Positions 8,559 to 17,287 of a stretch of 64,000 bases of DNA are shown piece by piece. The notes beneath the pieces are model-generated. The model ran no database searches and was not told the origin of the DNA. It saw only the letters and a list, made by a program, of their open reading frames with translations. The stretch is taken from assembly GCA_938017975.1 (NCBI GenBank), contig CALIKQ010000038.1:100535-164534 (forward strand). Direction: 5' to 3'. Position 1 is the first letter of the stretch. Every line of letters begins with the position of its first letter. The position numbers were made by a program, and so were the translations under genes. This DNA is from an uncultured Pseudomonadales bacterium. GTDB lineage: Bacteria > Pseudomonadota > Gammaproteobacteria > Pseudomonadales > Azotimanducaceae.

Positions 8559-8999
8559 ATGTCAAATCATAACGATGGAGTGGCGGCGAGTGGGCCCTTG
8601 CCGGTGGTGCCTTTTCTAAAGGGTGCGGACGGCCAGGACCCCTTCTTGGAAGGGCATGAGTGCGGTGGGTGCGGCGCAATTTTTTTGGGAGCGCGTACGA
8701 CGTGTTCAAAGTGTGGTGCCAGGGATCAGATGGTGGCCAAGCGGCTTTCAAATCAGGGAAAACTGTATTCCTACAGCATTGTGTTTAGAAGCTTTCCTGG
8801 CATTGAAGTGCCTTACATTTCTGCGATCGTTGACCTCGAGGGTGGAGGAACCGTTAAGGGTAATTTGATCGGTATAGAACCTGATCCCTCTCACTTGAGT
8901 TTTGATATGCCGGTGGAGGTCGTTTTTGCCGATGCCTTAGGACGAAAAGACGCAGACGGGAACAGTTATTTGAGTTATTTCTTTAAACCAGCCGCTTAG
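8559..8999 (+). CDS. DUF35/Zn-ribbon OB-fold protein (acyl-CoA-associated)
   Basis: 146-aa OB-fold protein with an N-terminal rubredoxin-like zinc ribbon: CGGCG and CSKCG, roughly residues 33-55. This is the DUF35 architecture that pairs with SCP2-type thiolases and acetoacetyl-CoA thiolase/HMG-CoA synthase complexes, where it channels acyl-CoA. ATG 8559 has AGGGAA 4 nt upstream; an in-frame TTG at 8526 is unlikely. It is 15 nt upstream of a thiolase-like gene on the same strand, the usual partner. Sequence after the ribbon (YSYSIVFRSF to VKGNLIG) fits the OB barrel. Confidence 0.87.
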   Translation: MSNHNDGVAASGPLPVVPFLKGADGQDPFLEGHECGGCGAIFLGARTTCSKCGARDQMVAKRLSNQGKLYSYSIVFRSFPGIEVPYISAIVDLEGGGTVKGNLIGIEPDPSHLSFDMPVEVVFADALGRKDADGNSYLSYFFKPAA

Positions 9000-9014
9000 G
9001 CTAGGGAGCGCAAT

Positions 9015-10157
9015 ATGAGCGATGTATATGTAGTTGGCGTTGATATGATTAAATTTGGTCGATTTCCGGATCGAACCGTACCTCAGATCGGGGCGGAGTC
9101 TGCGTTGTTGGCGCTGGATGATGCTGGCCTAACGATCCAAGACATGCAAGCCCTCTACTGCGGTAATCTGGGGCAAGCCAATGCCATGGTGGGACAGAGA
9201 ATCCTTCAGGAAATTGGCCAGACCGGTGTTGCCGTCGTTAACTGCGCCAATGCCTGCGCGACCGGTGCGACTGCTTTTAGAGAGGCGTGGATGTCAATTA
9301 AGGCGGGCGTCTACGACTGCGTGCTTGCAGTGGGTGTTGAGCAAATGGGTAAAGGTTTGCTCGGCGGTGCAGGTGGCGGTGCGGGTATACCCAAAGAGGG
9401 GCTTCTGGGCTCTGGAACTATGCCGGCTGTATTCGCTGAAGCAGGTATGGAGCACGCGAGACATTACGGTACAACCTTCGAGCAGTTCGCGAAGGTCTCT
9501 GTTAAAAACCACCATCATTCAACCCTAAACCCCAAGGCGATGTACCAAATCGAAACGCCTCTGGAAACGGTAATGAATGCTGAGATGATTTCTTACCCGA
9601 ACACAAAACTCATGTGCTCGGTCAATGTTGATGGTTCGGCTGCCGCTGTATTGGTCTCTGAGAAGAAAGCCAAGGAGCTCGGTATGCAAAGGGCTGTGAG
9701 GATCAAAGCGTCGGTTTTAGCCAGTGACCCCTTTACCGACCGTGATTTGGTCATGCCAGATGTTAATGCGGTCACACGCATTGCGGCTAAACAGGCTTAC
9801 GAGATGGCTGGTTTAGGTGCTGACGACATCGATTTAGTTGAATTGCACGATTGTTTTGCAACCGCTGAAATTCTGCATTACGAGAACCTAGGGCTCTGTG
9901 CAGACGGAGAAGCGGGTCGCATGATTGACGATGGCGAGGTGGCGCTCGGAGGTCGTGTCCCTGTGAATGTGAGCGGTGGATTGCTTTCTAAAGGCCACCC
10001 CTTGGGGGCGACGGGGATTGCGAATATCTACGAGGTTTGCACGCACCTGAGAGGGGAGGCTGGCGGGCGTCAAGTAGAGGGCGCTCGAATTGGCCTGACC
10101 CATGTGATCGGACTAGGTTCGGCGTGTGGGATTCACATACTTGAGAAAGTTGCTTGA
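9015..10157 (+). CDS. SCP2/thiolase-like acyl-CoA acetyltransferase
   Basis: 380-aa thiolase-fold protein of the SCP-x/lipid-transfer type. Nucleophilic cysteine in ANACATGA (near residue 80), then HDCFATAE, and the C-terminal GGLLSKGHPLGATG with the catalytic His. The classic second Cys of biosynthetic thiolases (CxGGGxG) is replaced by GLGSACGIH, usual in this subgroup. It probably cleaves or forms beta-ketoacyl-CoA together with the DUF35 protein just upstream (15-nt gap; RBS AGGGAG). Stops just before a strong terminator. Confidence 0.88.
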   Translation: MSDVYVVGVDMIKFGRFPDRTVPQIGAESALLALDDAGLTIQDMQALYCGNLGQANAMVGQRILQEIGQTGVAVVNCANACATGATAFREAWMSIKAGVYDCVLAVGVEQMGKGLLGGAGGGAGIPKEGLLGSGTMPAVFAEAGMEHARHYGTTFEQFAKVSVKNHHHSTLNPKAMYQIETPLETVMNAEMISYPNTKLMCSVNVDGSAAAVLVSEKKAKELGMQRAVRIKASVLASDPFTDRDLVMPDVNAVTRIAAKQAYEMAGLGADDIDLVELHDCFATAEILHYENLGLCADGEAGRMIDDGEVALGGRVPVNVSGGLLSKGHPLGATGIANIYEVCTHLRGEAGGRQVEGARIGLTHVIGLGSACGIHILEKVA

Positions 10158-10173
10158 ATACAGGACTTGATTG

Positions 10174-10202
10174 AAAGGGCCGGGTATAACCCGGCCTTTT
10201 TT
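10174..10202 (+). terminator. Rho-independent terminator of DUF35-thiolase operon
   Basis: 12-bp stem with a single G-T wobble: left arm 10174-10185, 3-nt loop ATA, right arm 10189-10200 rich in GGCCGGGT / ACCCGGCC, followed by a U tract. It lies 16 nt after the thiolase stop and just before the ribosome binding site of the next gene. Confidence 0.85.
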
Positions 10203-10214
10203 GTGCAGGAGAAG

Positions 10215-10703
10215 ATGATGCGGATCGGCGTTGTGAGCGATACCCATAATAATTTAAAAAACTGCCGTCGTATTGTTGAGATTTTTAATGAGGCAGACGT
10301 AGAACTCGTTGTGCATACTGGTGACGTCACACAGGCAAAAACGCTGGATGTCTTTGCGGGTCTTGCAATGCCCCTGATGGGCGTCTTTGGCAATAATGAT
10401 CAGGAGAGAGAGGCGCTTGGGTCTGCGATTACACAGCATCAATTTGAATTTCGCGAGCCACCTTGGATATTTAATCTGGCAGGTCGATCCATTTGTTTGG
10501 TGCATGACCCGTTAGAATTCCCTACATCAGGAGCGCACCATTTCGATTTGAGGTTGCATGGCCATACTCATTTGTACTGCGAGGATCGAGTGGCTGGGCA
10601 GCTGACATTTAATCCCGGGGAGTGCGCTGGCATGATGCTTGGTCTGAATGCCGTTGGCGTAGTGGACCTCTCTACCTTAACGTCCGAGGTGATGAAGTTT
10701 TGA
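10215..10703 (+). CDS. YfcE/MJ0936-type metallophosphoesterase
   Basis: 162-aa calcineurin-like phosphodiesterase with all short-family motifs: SDTHNN, TGDVTQ, GNNDQ, VHDP and HGHTH. It would hydrolyse phosphodiesters with two bound metal ions (Mn type) in the cytosol. ATG 10215 or the adjacent ATG 10218 follows AGGAGAAG; the upstream in-frame start at 10167 would run through the terminator hairpin and is rejected. Its stop TGA overlaps the TTG start of the DUF1285 gene, so the two are translationally coupled. Confidence 0.88.
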   Translation: MMRIGVVSDTHNNLKNCRRIVEIFNEADVELVVHTGDVTQAKTLDVFAGLAMPLMGVFGNNDQEREALGSAITQHQFEFREPPWIFNLAGRSICLVHDPLEFPTSGAHHFDLRLHGHTHLYCEDRVAGQLTFNPGECAGMMLGLNAVGVVDLSTLTSEVMKF

Positions 10704-11275
10704 GCGAGGAGCTGCCCCCAGCTTACGGTCTCTTGTCAGAGCTCTCACTCGTAGATGCGAGTGCTCCGCCACCGATTGATCGGTGGAATCCAGAGCGGCG
10801 ATATCCAATTGATATGATCATTAATGAAAAAGGCGAGTGGTTTTATCAAGGTTCGGTGATCGCGAGACCGCGATTAGTGCGCCTTTTTGCAAGTGTTTTG
10901 AAACGAATCGATGAGGCTTATTACCTGGTGACCCCAAGCGAGGCTTGTCAAATAGACGTCGCGGATGCTCCCTTCATAGGGATAGGACTAACCAGCAGGG
11001 GTTCAGGTCGTGATCAAGCCTTAGCATTGCTAACGAATGTGGGTGATGAGGTCGAAATCAGTGTCGAGCATCCATTGCGCTTTCGTGAACGAGCGGGAGT
11101 CCTCATTCCTTATGTGCAAATTCGGCAGGGTCTCGAAGCCAAGTTGAATCGAAACACCTACTACGACCTCATGCATTACCTCAATGAGCCCGGGGCGGAG
11201 ACGGAGTCTGAGCTGTCTGGGATTTGGAGTAAGGGCATGTATTTCGAAATAGCTCCGCAAGATGTTGATCGTTGA
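10700..11275 (+). CDS. DUF1285 family protein
   Basis: 191 aa, matching the DUF1285 family: WNPERRYPIDMIINEKGEW near the N-terminus, the GSVIARPRLVRLFASVLKR helix, and YYLVTPSEACQIDVADAPF. Structures are known for the family but no function. TTG 10700 overlaps the stop of the phosphodiesterase (TTGA) with GAGG about 10 nt upstream; an earlier in-frame start (10622) is inside the previous gene and adds unrelated sequence. Overlaps the next gene by 14 nt, giving a three-gene operon. Confidence 0.8.
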   Translation: MSEELPPAYGLLSELSLVDASAPPPIDRWNPERRYPIDMIINEKGEWFYQGSVIARPRLVRLFASVLKRIDEAYYLVTPSEACQIDVADAPFIGIGLTSRGSGRDQALALLTNVGDEVEISVEHPLRFRERAGVLIPYVQIRQGLEAKLNRNTYYDLMHYLNEPGAETESELSGIWSKGMYFEIAPQDVDR

Positions 11276-11834
11276 GCCGCCTTCCAAGCAAGCGATGTTG
11301 AAATTGTTGCGCGACCTGGTCGACGGCGATCAAGATCGCAAAACGGTGTTTAGTTGGCAGCAAGCATTGGTTGCCCAGTATGGCTGGGAGATTCCTCTGA
11401 CGGTCGCTGAAGGTTATTGGTATTTTTATAGTCTTGGTGCTTTGCTCGACACGACCTATTTTGGCGAACCACTTTTGCGTGATGAAGATCTATTTGAATA
11501 CCGCCTCGACCTTGAAGGCATCACCTGCAGCGAACGGATCGGAGGCATTGTCCGGTATCGAGCGCATCAGAGGCCCGGCCAAGATTTGATGTGGCCGCTC
11601 TTTGAGTGTGCTCGGACGGGGAAAGGCCTTAATGAACTGGGGTTTCAGTCCGTGCGGGGTGTCTTTGAAAAAAGAGATGCCGTAGTCGAGCAACTCACAT
11701 TGATGATCGGAACTCAGCATTTTCTGGTATTGACCCACCCAGATGACCCCGAGGGGAAGATCTATGTTTTGGGTGAGACACGCTCCCAAACCGAACTGCC
11801 CATGATCATTGAAGCGCTCGGATTGAGGCAATAA
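11262..11834 (+). CDS. Uncharacterised soluble protein, third gene of phosphodiesterase/DUF1285 operon
   Basis: 190 aa, no family recognised. Soluble and acidic, with an aromatic stretch (EGYWYFYSLGALLD, about 50-63) and a mixed alpha/beta C-terminal half. No signal peptide, metal motif or nucleotide-binding motif seen. The ATG overlaps the DUF1285 stop by 14 nt, so expression is coupled to it. Convergent with the ETF-QO gene. Confidence 0.65.
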   Translation: MLIVEPPSKQAMLKLLRDLVDGDQDRKTVFSWQQALVAQYGWEIPLTVAEGYWYFYSLGALLDTTYFGEPLLRDEDLFEYRLDLEGITCSERIGGIVRYRAHQRPGQDLMWPLFECARTGKGLNELGFQSVRGVFEKRDAVVEQLTLMIGTQHFLVLTHPDDPEGKIYVLGETRSQTELPMIIEALGLRQ

Positions 11835-11868
11835 CGATGTGCCCCTGCTGAAGTTTTATTGAGCTGGG

Positions 11869-13527
11869 CTACATGTTCCCGTAATTCGGCCCGCCCATCC
11901 CCTCTGGGACAACCCAATTGATGTTTTGAGAAGGGTCTTTGATGTCGCAAGTTTTGCAATGAATGCAGTTCTGCGCATTGATTTGAAATCTTGGCCCTTC
12001 CGGCTCTTCAACAATTTCATAAACGCCGGCTGGGCAATAGCGCTGTGCAGGCTCGTCATATTTGGGCAGATTCACCGAAATGGGGATGCTGGCATCCTTG
12101 AGCGTAAGATGGCACGGCTGATCCTCCTCGTGCGATGTGTTGGTGAGGAAGACGCTGCTGAGTTTGTCGAAGGTTATGACACCGTCAGGTTTTGGATAGT
12201 CCGGACGTTTGCATGATGACTGGTCCTTCAGTTTCGCGTAATCAGGCTTTGGGTCTGTCCAAGTAAAAGGCAGTTTGCCTCTAAAAATATACTGATCAAC
12301 CCATGCAAACATGGCTCCGAGCAACATTCCAAATTTGTGTTGCGCAGGCATGATGTTGCGCGCTGAATGTAATTCTTCGTAAAGCCAAGAAGCTTCATAA
12401 AGCTCCGTATATCGCGTCAACGCTTCTCGACCTTCTGAACCGTTGGACAGTGCCTCAAAAACAGCTTCTGCGGCGAGCATGCCCGATTTCATAGCCGTGT
12501 GAGTACCTTTTTGCTTTAGATTGTTTAAAAAACCTGCATCGTCGCCGACCAGCAGTCCACCAGGCACGATTAATTTTGGCAGAGCTTGAAAGCCTCCCTT
12601 GACCACGGCACGAGCACCGTAGGCGATACGTTTTCCGCCCTCTAAGGTCTTTCTGATTAACTTGTGCTGTTTAAAGCGTTGGAATTCATCAAAAGGGGAT
12701 AGATGCGGGTTGCTGTAGCCTAGATCAACGATCAGGCCGATTGCGACCTGGTTATTTTCAAGATGATACAAGTAGGAGCCACCAAGCGTGCCTCCGGGCC
12801 CAAAATCAAGCGGCCACCCCACAGTATGAACAACTTTCCCAGGTTGATGCTGGCTCGGGTCGACGTCCCAGACCTCCTTAAAGCCAATGCCGTAGTGTTG
12901 AGTATCGGAGTTGGCATCCAGATTGAATTTAGCGATCAACTGCTTCCCGAGATGGCCTCGGCAGCCCTCCGCGAACAGGGTGTATCGAGCGTGAAGTTCA
13001 TAGCCTGGGACATAGCTTCCTTTTTGCTCGCCGTTTGCATCAACGCCCATATCACCCGTAGCGATGCCTTTTATCGAGCCATCTTCGTGATAAAGAATTT
13101 CGCTCGCTGCGAATCCGGGAAAAATGTTTACGCCAAGTGCTTCGGCTTGCTCGCCCAGCCATCGACATAGATTTGCCAGACTAGTGGCGTAGTTGCCCTC
13201 ATTGTGTAGGGCGCTAGGCACGAACAGGGAAGGCAGACGCATGCCTTGATGATCATCAGCCAGCAGGTAAACGTCATCAGCGGTAACAGGGTTCGTCAAT
13301 GGGGCACCCATATCCCTCCAATCGGGAAATAATTCATTGAGCGCCGTGGGTTCCACAACAGCGCCGGACAAAATATGTGCGCCAATCTCTGAGCCCTTCT
13401 CTACTAGGCAGACTGAGAGCTCTTGATCCGCGGCAATGGCGAGTTGGGAAAACTTGATTGCGGCACTGAGACCAGCTGGTCCGCCACCTACAATCACCAC
13501 GTCAAATTCCATTGATTCGCGTTCCAT
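11869..13527 (-). CDS. Electron transfer flavoprotein-ubiquinone oxidoreductase (ETF-QO)
   Basis: Inner-membrane-associated FAD and 4Fe-4S enzyme that passes electrons from reduced ETF to ubiquinone, completing acyl-CoA dehydrogenase and dimethylglycine-type oxidations. 552 aa. FAD site VVIVGGGPAGLSAA at the N-terminus, GIGFKEVW mid-protein, and a C-terminal cluster with C498, C521, C524 and C527 (NCIHCKTCDIKDP). The ATG at 13527 follows GAGGAAGGA; the upstream in-frame start at 13623 adds 32 residues not found in the family. Divergent from etfBA, its electron donor, across a 289-bp region. Confidence 0.95.
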   Translation of the reverse strand: MERESMEFDVVIVGGGPAGLSAAIKFSQLAIAADQELSVCLVEKGSEIGAHILSGAVVEPTALNELFPDWRDMGAPLTNPVTADDVYLLADDHQGMRLPSLFVPSALHNEGNYATSLANLCRWLGEQAEALGVNIFPGFAASEILYHEDGSIKGIATGDMGVDANGEQKGSYVPGYELHARYTLFAEGCRGHLGKQLIAKFNLDANSDTQHYGIGFKEVWDVDPSQHQPGKVVHTVGWPLDFGPGGTLGGSYLYHLENNQVAIGLIVDLGYSNPHLSPFDEFQRFKQHKLIRKTLEGGKRIAYGARAVVKGGFQALPKLIVPGGLLVGDDAGFLNNLKQKGTHTAMKSGMLAAEAVFEALSNGSEGREALTRYTELYEASWLYEELHSARNIMPAQHKFGMLLGAMFAWVDQYIFRGKLPFTWTDPKPDYAKLKDQSSCKRPDYPKPDGVITFDKLSSVFLTNTSHEEDQPCHLTLKDASIPISVNLPKYDEPAQRYCPAGVYEIVEEPEGPRFQINAQNCIHCKTCDIKDPSQNINWVVPEGMGGPNYGNM

Positions 13528-13816
13528 GGGTCCTTCCTCTATTCGGGGCAATGTTGAGGCCGCTATTGTAAGAAATGTCAGGGGCGAAGGGAAATCAAGG
13601 TGCAAGCAAAAAGCATCGATCAATGTCGGTGATTGTCAGTGATAAGACCCAAGAAGCTGTAAAAACAGTAGGTTGAGTCACATTAGCGACCTGCTAGGCT
13701 GTTCAGTAAGCTTGTAAAAACGATGTTAAAACGGCAGAATACGCTCCTTCAAAATACGCCAGAGACTCGTGGACCGAGGGGCTGGAACAATTTTTTTCAC
13801 AAAGCAGAGGATGTCC

Positions 13817-14569
13817 ATGAAAATTCTGGTTACAGCCAAGCGCGTGGTGGATTACAACGTCAATATTCGAGTTTTGGCGGATCAATCCGGCGTGGATCTT
13901 AATAACGTTAAAATGTCGGTAAATCCTTTTGACGAGATAGCGATTGAAGAAGCCGTGCGGCTCAAGGAAGCGGGCAAGGCCGAGGAAGTCGTGGTCGTTT
14001 CAGTGGGCGCGACCCAATGCCAAGAACAGCTCAGAACAGCCCTGGCCTTGGGTGCAGATCGCGGAATCTTAGTGGAAAGCGATGAGGACATGCAGCCGCT
14101 GGGTATCGCAAAAGTGCTCAAAGCAGTGATCGATAAGGAAGCCCCTAAACTCGTGATTACTGGAAAACAGGCAATCGATGGCGATAATTCGCAGACCGGC
14201 CAAATGCTGGCCGCGCTGGCAGGACTTTCTCAAGCGACCTTTGCCTCTGAGATAGAGCTTGGTGATGACTCGGCGACAGTGACCCGAGAAATAGATGGCG
14301 GTCTAGAGACGATCACAGTAAAGCTGCCTGCGGTAGTAACAACTGATTTGAGGCTGAATGAGCCACGATATGCCTCTTTGCCAAATATCATGAAGGCGAA
14401 AAAGAAGCCTATCGATGTCATGACGCCCGCAGACCTTGGCGTCGATGTCGCGCCTCGAGTCAAAACCCTTAAAGTCGAGCCACCTGCGGATCGAGCCGCC
14501 GGTATCAAGGTCGAATCGGTAGAAGAGTTGGTTGATAAATTACGAAATGAAGCGAAGGTGATCTCATGA
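13817..14569 (+). CDS. etfB: Electron transfer flavoprotein beta subunit
   Basis: 250-aa AMP-binding subunit of the FAD-containing ETF heterodimer, soluble electron carrier for acyl-CoA dehydrogenases. Landmarks: [45 protein letters not shown] and [22 protein letters not shown] in beta-subunit order. ATG 13817 has AGAGG 6 nt upstream; ATG 13811 is close, and the annotated longer frame from 13769 is rejected. Overlaps etfA by 4 nt (ATGA). Confidence 0.96.
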   Translation: MKILVTAKRVVDYNVNIRVLADQSGVDLNNVKMSVNPFDEIAIEEAVRLKEAGKAEEVVVVSVGATQCQEQLRTALALGADRGILVESDEDMQPLGIAKVLKAVIDKEAPKLVITGKQAIDGDNSQTGQMLAALAGLSQATFASEIELGDDSATVTREIDGGLETITVKLPAVVTTDLRLNEPRYASLPNIMKAKKKPIDVMTPADLGVDVAPRVKTLKVEPPADRAAGIKVESVEELVDKLRNEAKVIS

Positions 14570-15495
14570 GTCTTTTAGTTGTTGCTGAACACGATCAAAA
14601 CACGATCAAAGTCCCTACTCGGGTCGCTGTTGCCGCTGCTCAAGCCATTGGCGGTGAGATTCACTTACTCGTAGCGGGAGAAGGGTGTCAGGGTGCGATT
14701 GATGCAGCTGCTCAGATAGACGGCGTTACGAAGGTTTTGGCAGTTGACCACGCGAACTATGGGCATGCATTGGCTGAAGAAATGTCTGCTTTGATTGTTT
14801 CTCTAGCAGAAGGGTACACCCATATTTTGACGGCGACGACCACGTCGGGGAAAAATTACATGCCCCGGGTCGCAGCGTTGCTGGATGTGGCTCAGATTTC
14901 AGACATTATGGCGGTGGAGTCGGCGGACACCTTTAAACGGCCAATTTACGCAGGTAATGCGATCGCGACGGTTCAGAGTTCAGATGCCGTTAAGGTGCTG
15001 ACAGTGCGGGGCACCGCCTTTGACCCAGTCAGCGCCGAAGGCGGCAGCGCGAGCGTTGAGGTCCGAGAGGGACCGGCATCTGCAGAACTATCAACCTGGG
15101 TGAGAGAGGATGTCGTTGTTCTGGAGCGTCCAGAGCTGACGGCCGCGAGTATCATTGTTTCTGGCGGCCGCGGCATGCAAAACGGAGAAAACTTCGCGAT
15201 GCTCGAAAGCGTTGCTGATAAGTTAGGTGCTGCAATAGGGGCTTCCCGCGCCGCCGTAGATGCGGGTTTTGTACCCAATGATATGCAAGTGGGTCAAACG
15301 GGAAAAATTGTCGCGCCGGATCTATACATTGCTGTTGGCATCAGCGGAGCAATCCAGCATTTAGCTGGGATGAAAGACAGCAAGGTGATTGTGGCGATTA
15401 ATAAAGATGAGGATGCGCCCATCTTTCAAGTGGCTGATTACGGTTTGGTTGCTGACTTGTTTAAAGCGGTGCCAGAGTTGGACAGTCAACTTTAG
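14566..15495 (+). CDS. etfA: Electron transfer flavoprotein alpha subunit
   Basis: 309-aa FAD-binding subunit of ETF. The C-terminal FAD domain shows [42 protein letters not shown] and [19 protein letters not shown], all diagnostic. Start overlaps the etfB stop in ATGA. With ETF-QO encoded divergently, the complete electron route from flavin dehydrogenases to quinone is encoded in one 4-kb region. Ends upstream of a good terminator. Confidence 0.96.
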   Translation: MSLLVVAEHDQNTIKVPTRVAVAAAQAIGGEIHLLVAGEGCQGAIDAAAQIDGVTKVLAVDHANYGHALAEEMSALIVSLAEGYTHILTATTTSGKNYMPRVAALLDVAQISDIMAVESADTFKRPIYAGNAIATVQSSDAVKVLTVRGTAFDPVSAEGGSASVEVREGPASAELSTWVREDVVVLERPELTAASIIVSGGRGMQNGENFAMLESVADKLGAAIGASRAAVDAGFVPNDMQVGQTGKIVAPDLYIAVGISGAIQHLAGMKDSKVIVAINKDEDAPIFQVADYGLVADLFKAVPELDSQL

Positions 15496-15608
15496 GTCTC
15501 AAAAACTGAACTGGAGTTTCGGCGCCTATGAGTGATTAGCGGCGTTACAAATCCAGTACCTTCAAAGCCTCTCAGAGCAATGGGTTAGTTCAGAGGGTGG
15601 GGTAAGAA

Positions 15609-15637
15609 AGCCGATTGGAAACAATCGGTTTTTTTTT
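15609..15637 (+). terminator. Rho-independent terminator of etfBA
   Basis: CCGATTG / CAATCGG stem (15611-15617 and 15622-15628) with a GAAA tetraloop, followed by nine T. It lies 115 nt downstream of the etfA stop. Confidence 0.9.
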
Positions 15638-15700
15638 GCGGTAGCCGGCGTCATCCGCTGAGGCTTTGAAGTGAAATCGAGCAGCTACGGTTTCGTGAAG

Positions 15701-16279
15701 CTATTGAGCCGTTAAGCGCTCCATTGCGAGAATTTTTTGCTTACGCGCAACATGCCATCGATAGCCTCCCAGACCACCATCTGCTCTGACGACCCGGTGG
15801 CATGGAACGAGGAGTGCGATTGGGTTACGCCCACACGCTGAAGCCACCGCCCGAATCGCCTGGGGGTATCCTGCGACCTCGGCCAAATGTTTGTAGGTCC
15901 AAGTAAGACCTCTTGGTATATCACAAATGGCTTTCCAAACTGCAAGTTCGAGGGAGCTCCCTGTGGGCTTCAAGGGTACGTCTTCGCCAGTGTGCTGAGG
16001 CCCATCTGCGAGTAGGGTAGCGGCCTTTTCAAGCCATGCTTTGCCAGGATTTTGAGGGCGATTAGCCGCCGATAGGAACAGTTCGCTCGTCGCAGGATCA
16101 GCGGCGTCGACCTTCAACAGGGCTTTTAGGTTCAACCAATCATGATCGGGTGCATCGCTGATCGATATCGCGCGAACACCCTGATCCGAAAAGGCCATCG
16201 ACAGCCAGCCCATATCTGTGGCGCGTTCAAGACAAGCGACGCGATCGGGCTTGGCTATCTTCGCCTTTATCTTAGCCAT
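15701..16279 (-). CDS. ogt: Methylated-DNA--protein-cysteine S-methyltransferase
   Basis: 192-aa suicide repair protein that removes alkyl groups from O6-alkylguanine. The active cysteine is C160 in PCHRVV; the helix-turn-helix arginine finger is in RAVASACGRNP, and GGLGGYRW follows. The N-terminal ribonuclease H-like domain is present. It lacks the Ada N-terminal AlkA-type and AraC domains, so it is a constitutive Ogt type rather than Ada. Starts within the last 8 nt of cysK. Confidence 0.93.
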   Translation of the reverse strand: MAKIKAKIAKPDRVACLERATDMGWLSMAFSDQGVRAISISDAPDHDWLNLKALLKVDAADPATSELFLSAANRPQNPGKAWLEKAATLLADGPQHTGEDVPLKPTGSSLELAVWKAICDIPRGLTWTYKHLAEVAGYPQAIRAVASACGRNPIALLVPCHRVVRADGGLGGYRWHVARKQKILAMERLTAQ

Positions 16280-17234
16280 GATTTTGGTTGGCTAGCCACT
16301 CGTCGTCACTGTCAGCGGTGAGGTGCTCGAACAAAACGGTGGATAAATACCGTTCTCCGGTGTCGGGTAGCATCACGCAAAAGGTACTACCTTTGGGGGC
16401 TCTCTCTGCAACTTTGAGTGCGCCCGCCATGGTCGCACCACAAGAGATGCCGCAGAAAATTCCCTCTTCGGCGGCTAGACGACGGGCGGTATCGAGAGAT
16501 TCATCGTCCGAGACCAAGACAAGTTCGTCGGCGATAGTTTGATCGAGCACTTCGGGGATAAAGTCTGGGGTCCAGCCTTGGATTTTATGAGGCGTCCATG
16601 ATGCGCCTGATAATAGGGCAGCTTCCTGGGGTTCAACACCGATTACCTGTAGCTGAGGCCGAGCAGCCTTCAGAACTTGTCCCGCGCCTGTCATGGTTCC
16701 GCCCGTTCCCCAGCCGCTGACAAAATAGTCGAGATCATGGCCAGCAAAATCGCGTAAGATTTCAGGTCCTGTGGTGTTGCGGTGATAGGCTGGGTTGGCG
16801 GGGTTCTCAAATTGTCGCGCCAGAAACCATCCGTGTTCAGCTGCAAGGGCCTCGGCGCGTGCAACCATGCCAGATCCTCGCTCCGCGGCTGGGGTTAAAA
16901 TGACGCGGGCACCAAGTGCTTTCATGATTTTTCGACGCTCAATCGAGAATGTCTCGACCATTGTTGCAACAAAGGGATATCCCTTTGCTGCGCATACCAT
17001 GGCCAAGGCAATACCGGTGTTGCCGGAGGTTGCTTCGATGACAGTTTGACCAGGACTGAGCGTACCTTTTCGCTCAGCATCCTCAATGATGGCAATTGCC
17101 AAACGATCCTTGACGGAGGCCATCGGGTTGAAGGCCTCTATTTTGGCGTAGATGGTTTGGCCTTGAGGCGCCATTCGATTAAGTCGAACCACCGGCGTAT
17201 TGCCAATGGTTTCTAGGATTGAGTGATGAAGCAT
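16272..17234 (-). CDS. cysK: Cysteine synthase (O-acetylserine sulfhydrylase)
   Basis: 320-aa PLP enzyme making cysteine from O-acetylserine and sulfide. Signature IGNTPVVRLNR, PLP lysine in NPMASVKDRLA, TSGNTGIALA, and GTGGTMTG phosphate loop. The C-terminal PDTGERYLST is typical of CysK/CysM. ATG 17234 is preferred, with GGAG 9 nt upstream; the TTG at 17249 overlaps that site. Overlaps ogt by 8 nt. CysM cannot be ruled out by eye. Confidence 0.92.
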   Translation of the reverse strand: MLHHSILETIGNTPVVRLNRMAPQGQTIYAKIEAFNPMASVKDRLAIAIIEDAERKGTLSPGQTVIEATSGNTGIALAMVCAAKGYPFVATMVETFSIERRKIMKALGARVILTPAAERGSGMVARAEALAAEHGWFLARQFENPANPAYHRNTTGPEILRDFAGHDLDYFVSGWGTGGTMTGAGQVLKAARPQLQVIGVEPQEAALLSGASWTPHKIQGWTPDFIPEVLDQTIADELVLVSDDESLDTARRLAAEEGIFCGISCGATMAGALKVAERAPKGSTFCVMLPDTGERYLSTVLFEHLTADSDDEWLANQNHG

Positions 17235-17287
17235 GATCGGGGTCTCCAAGTTTCTGATGAGTTGAGGATAATCTCCGGTTTGAAAAA

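Noticed and set aside
10167..10214. Longer start of the phosphodiesterase gene
   Set aside because: It would pass through the terminator hairpin, and the family begins at MRIGVVSDTH with a good ribosome binding site.
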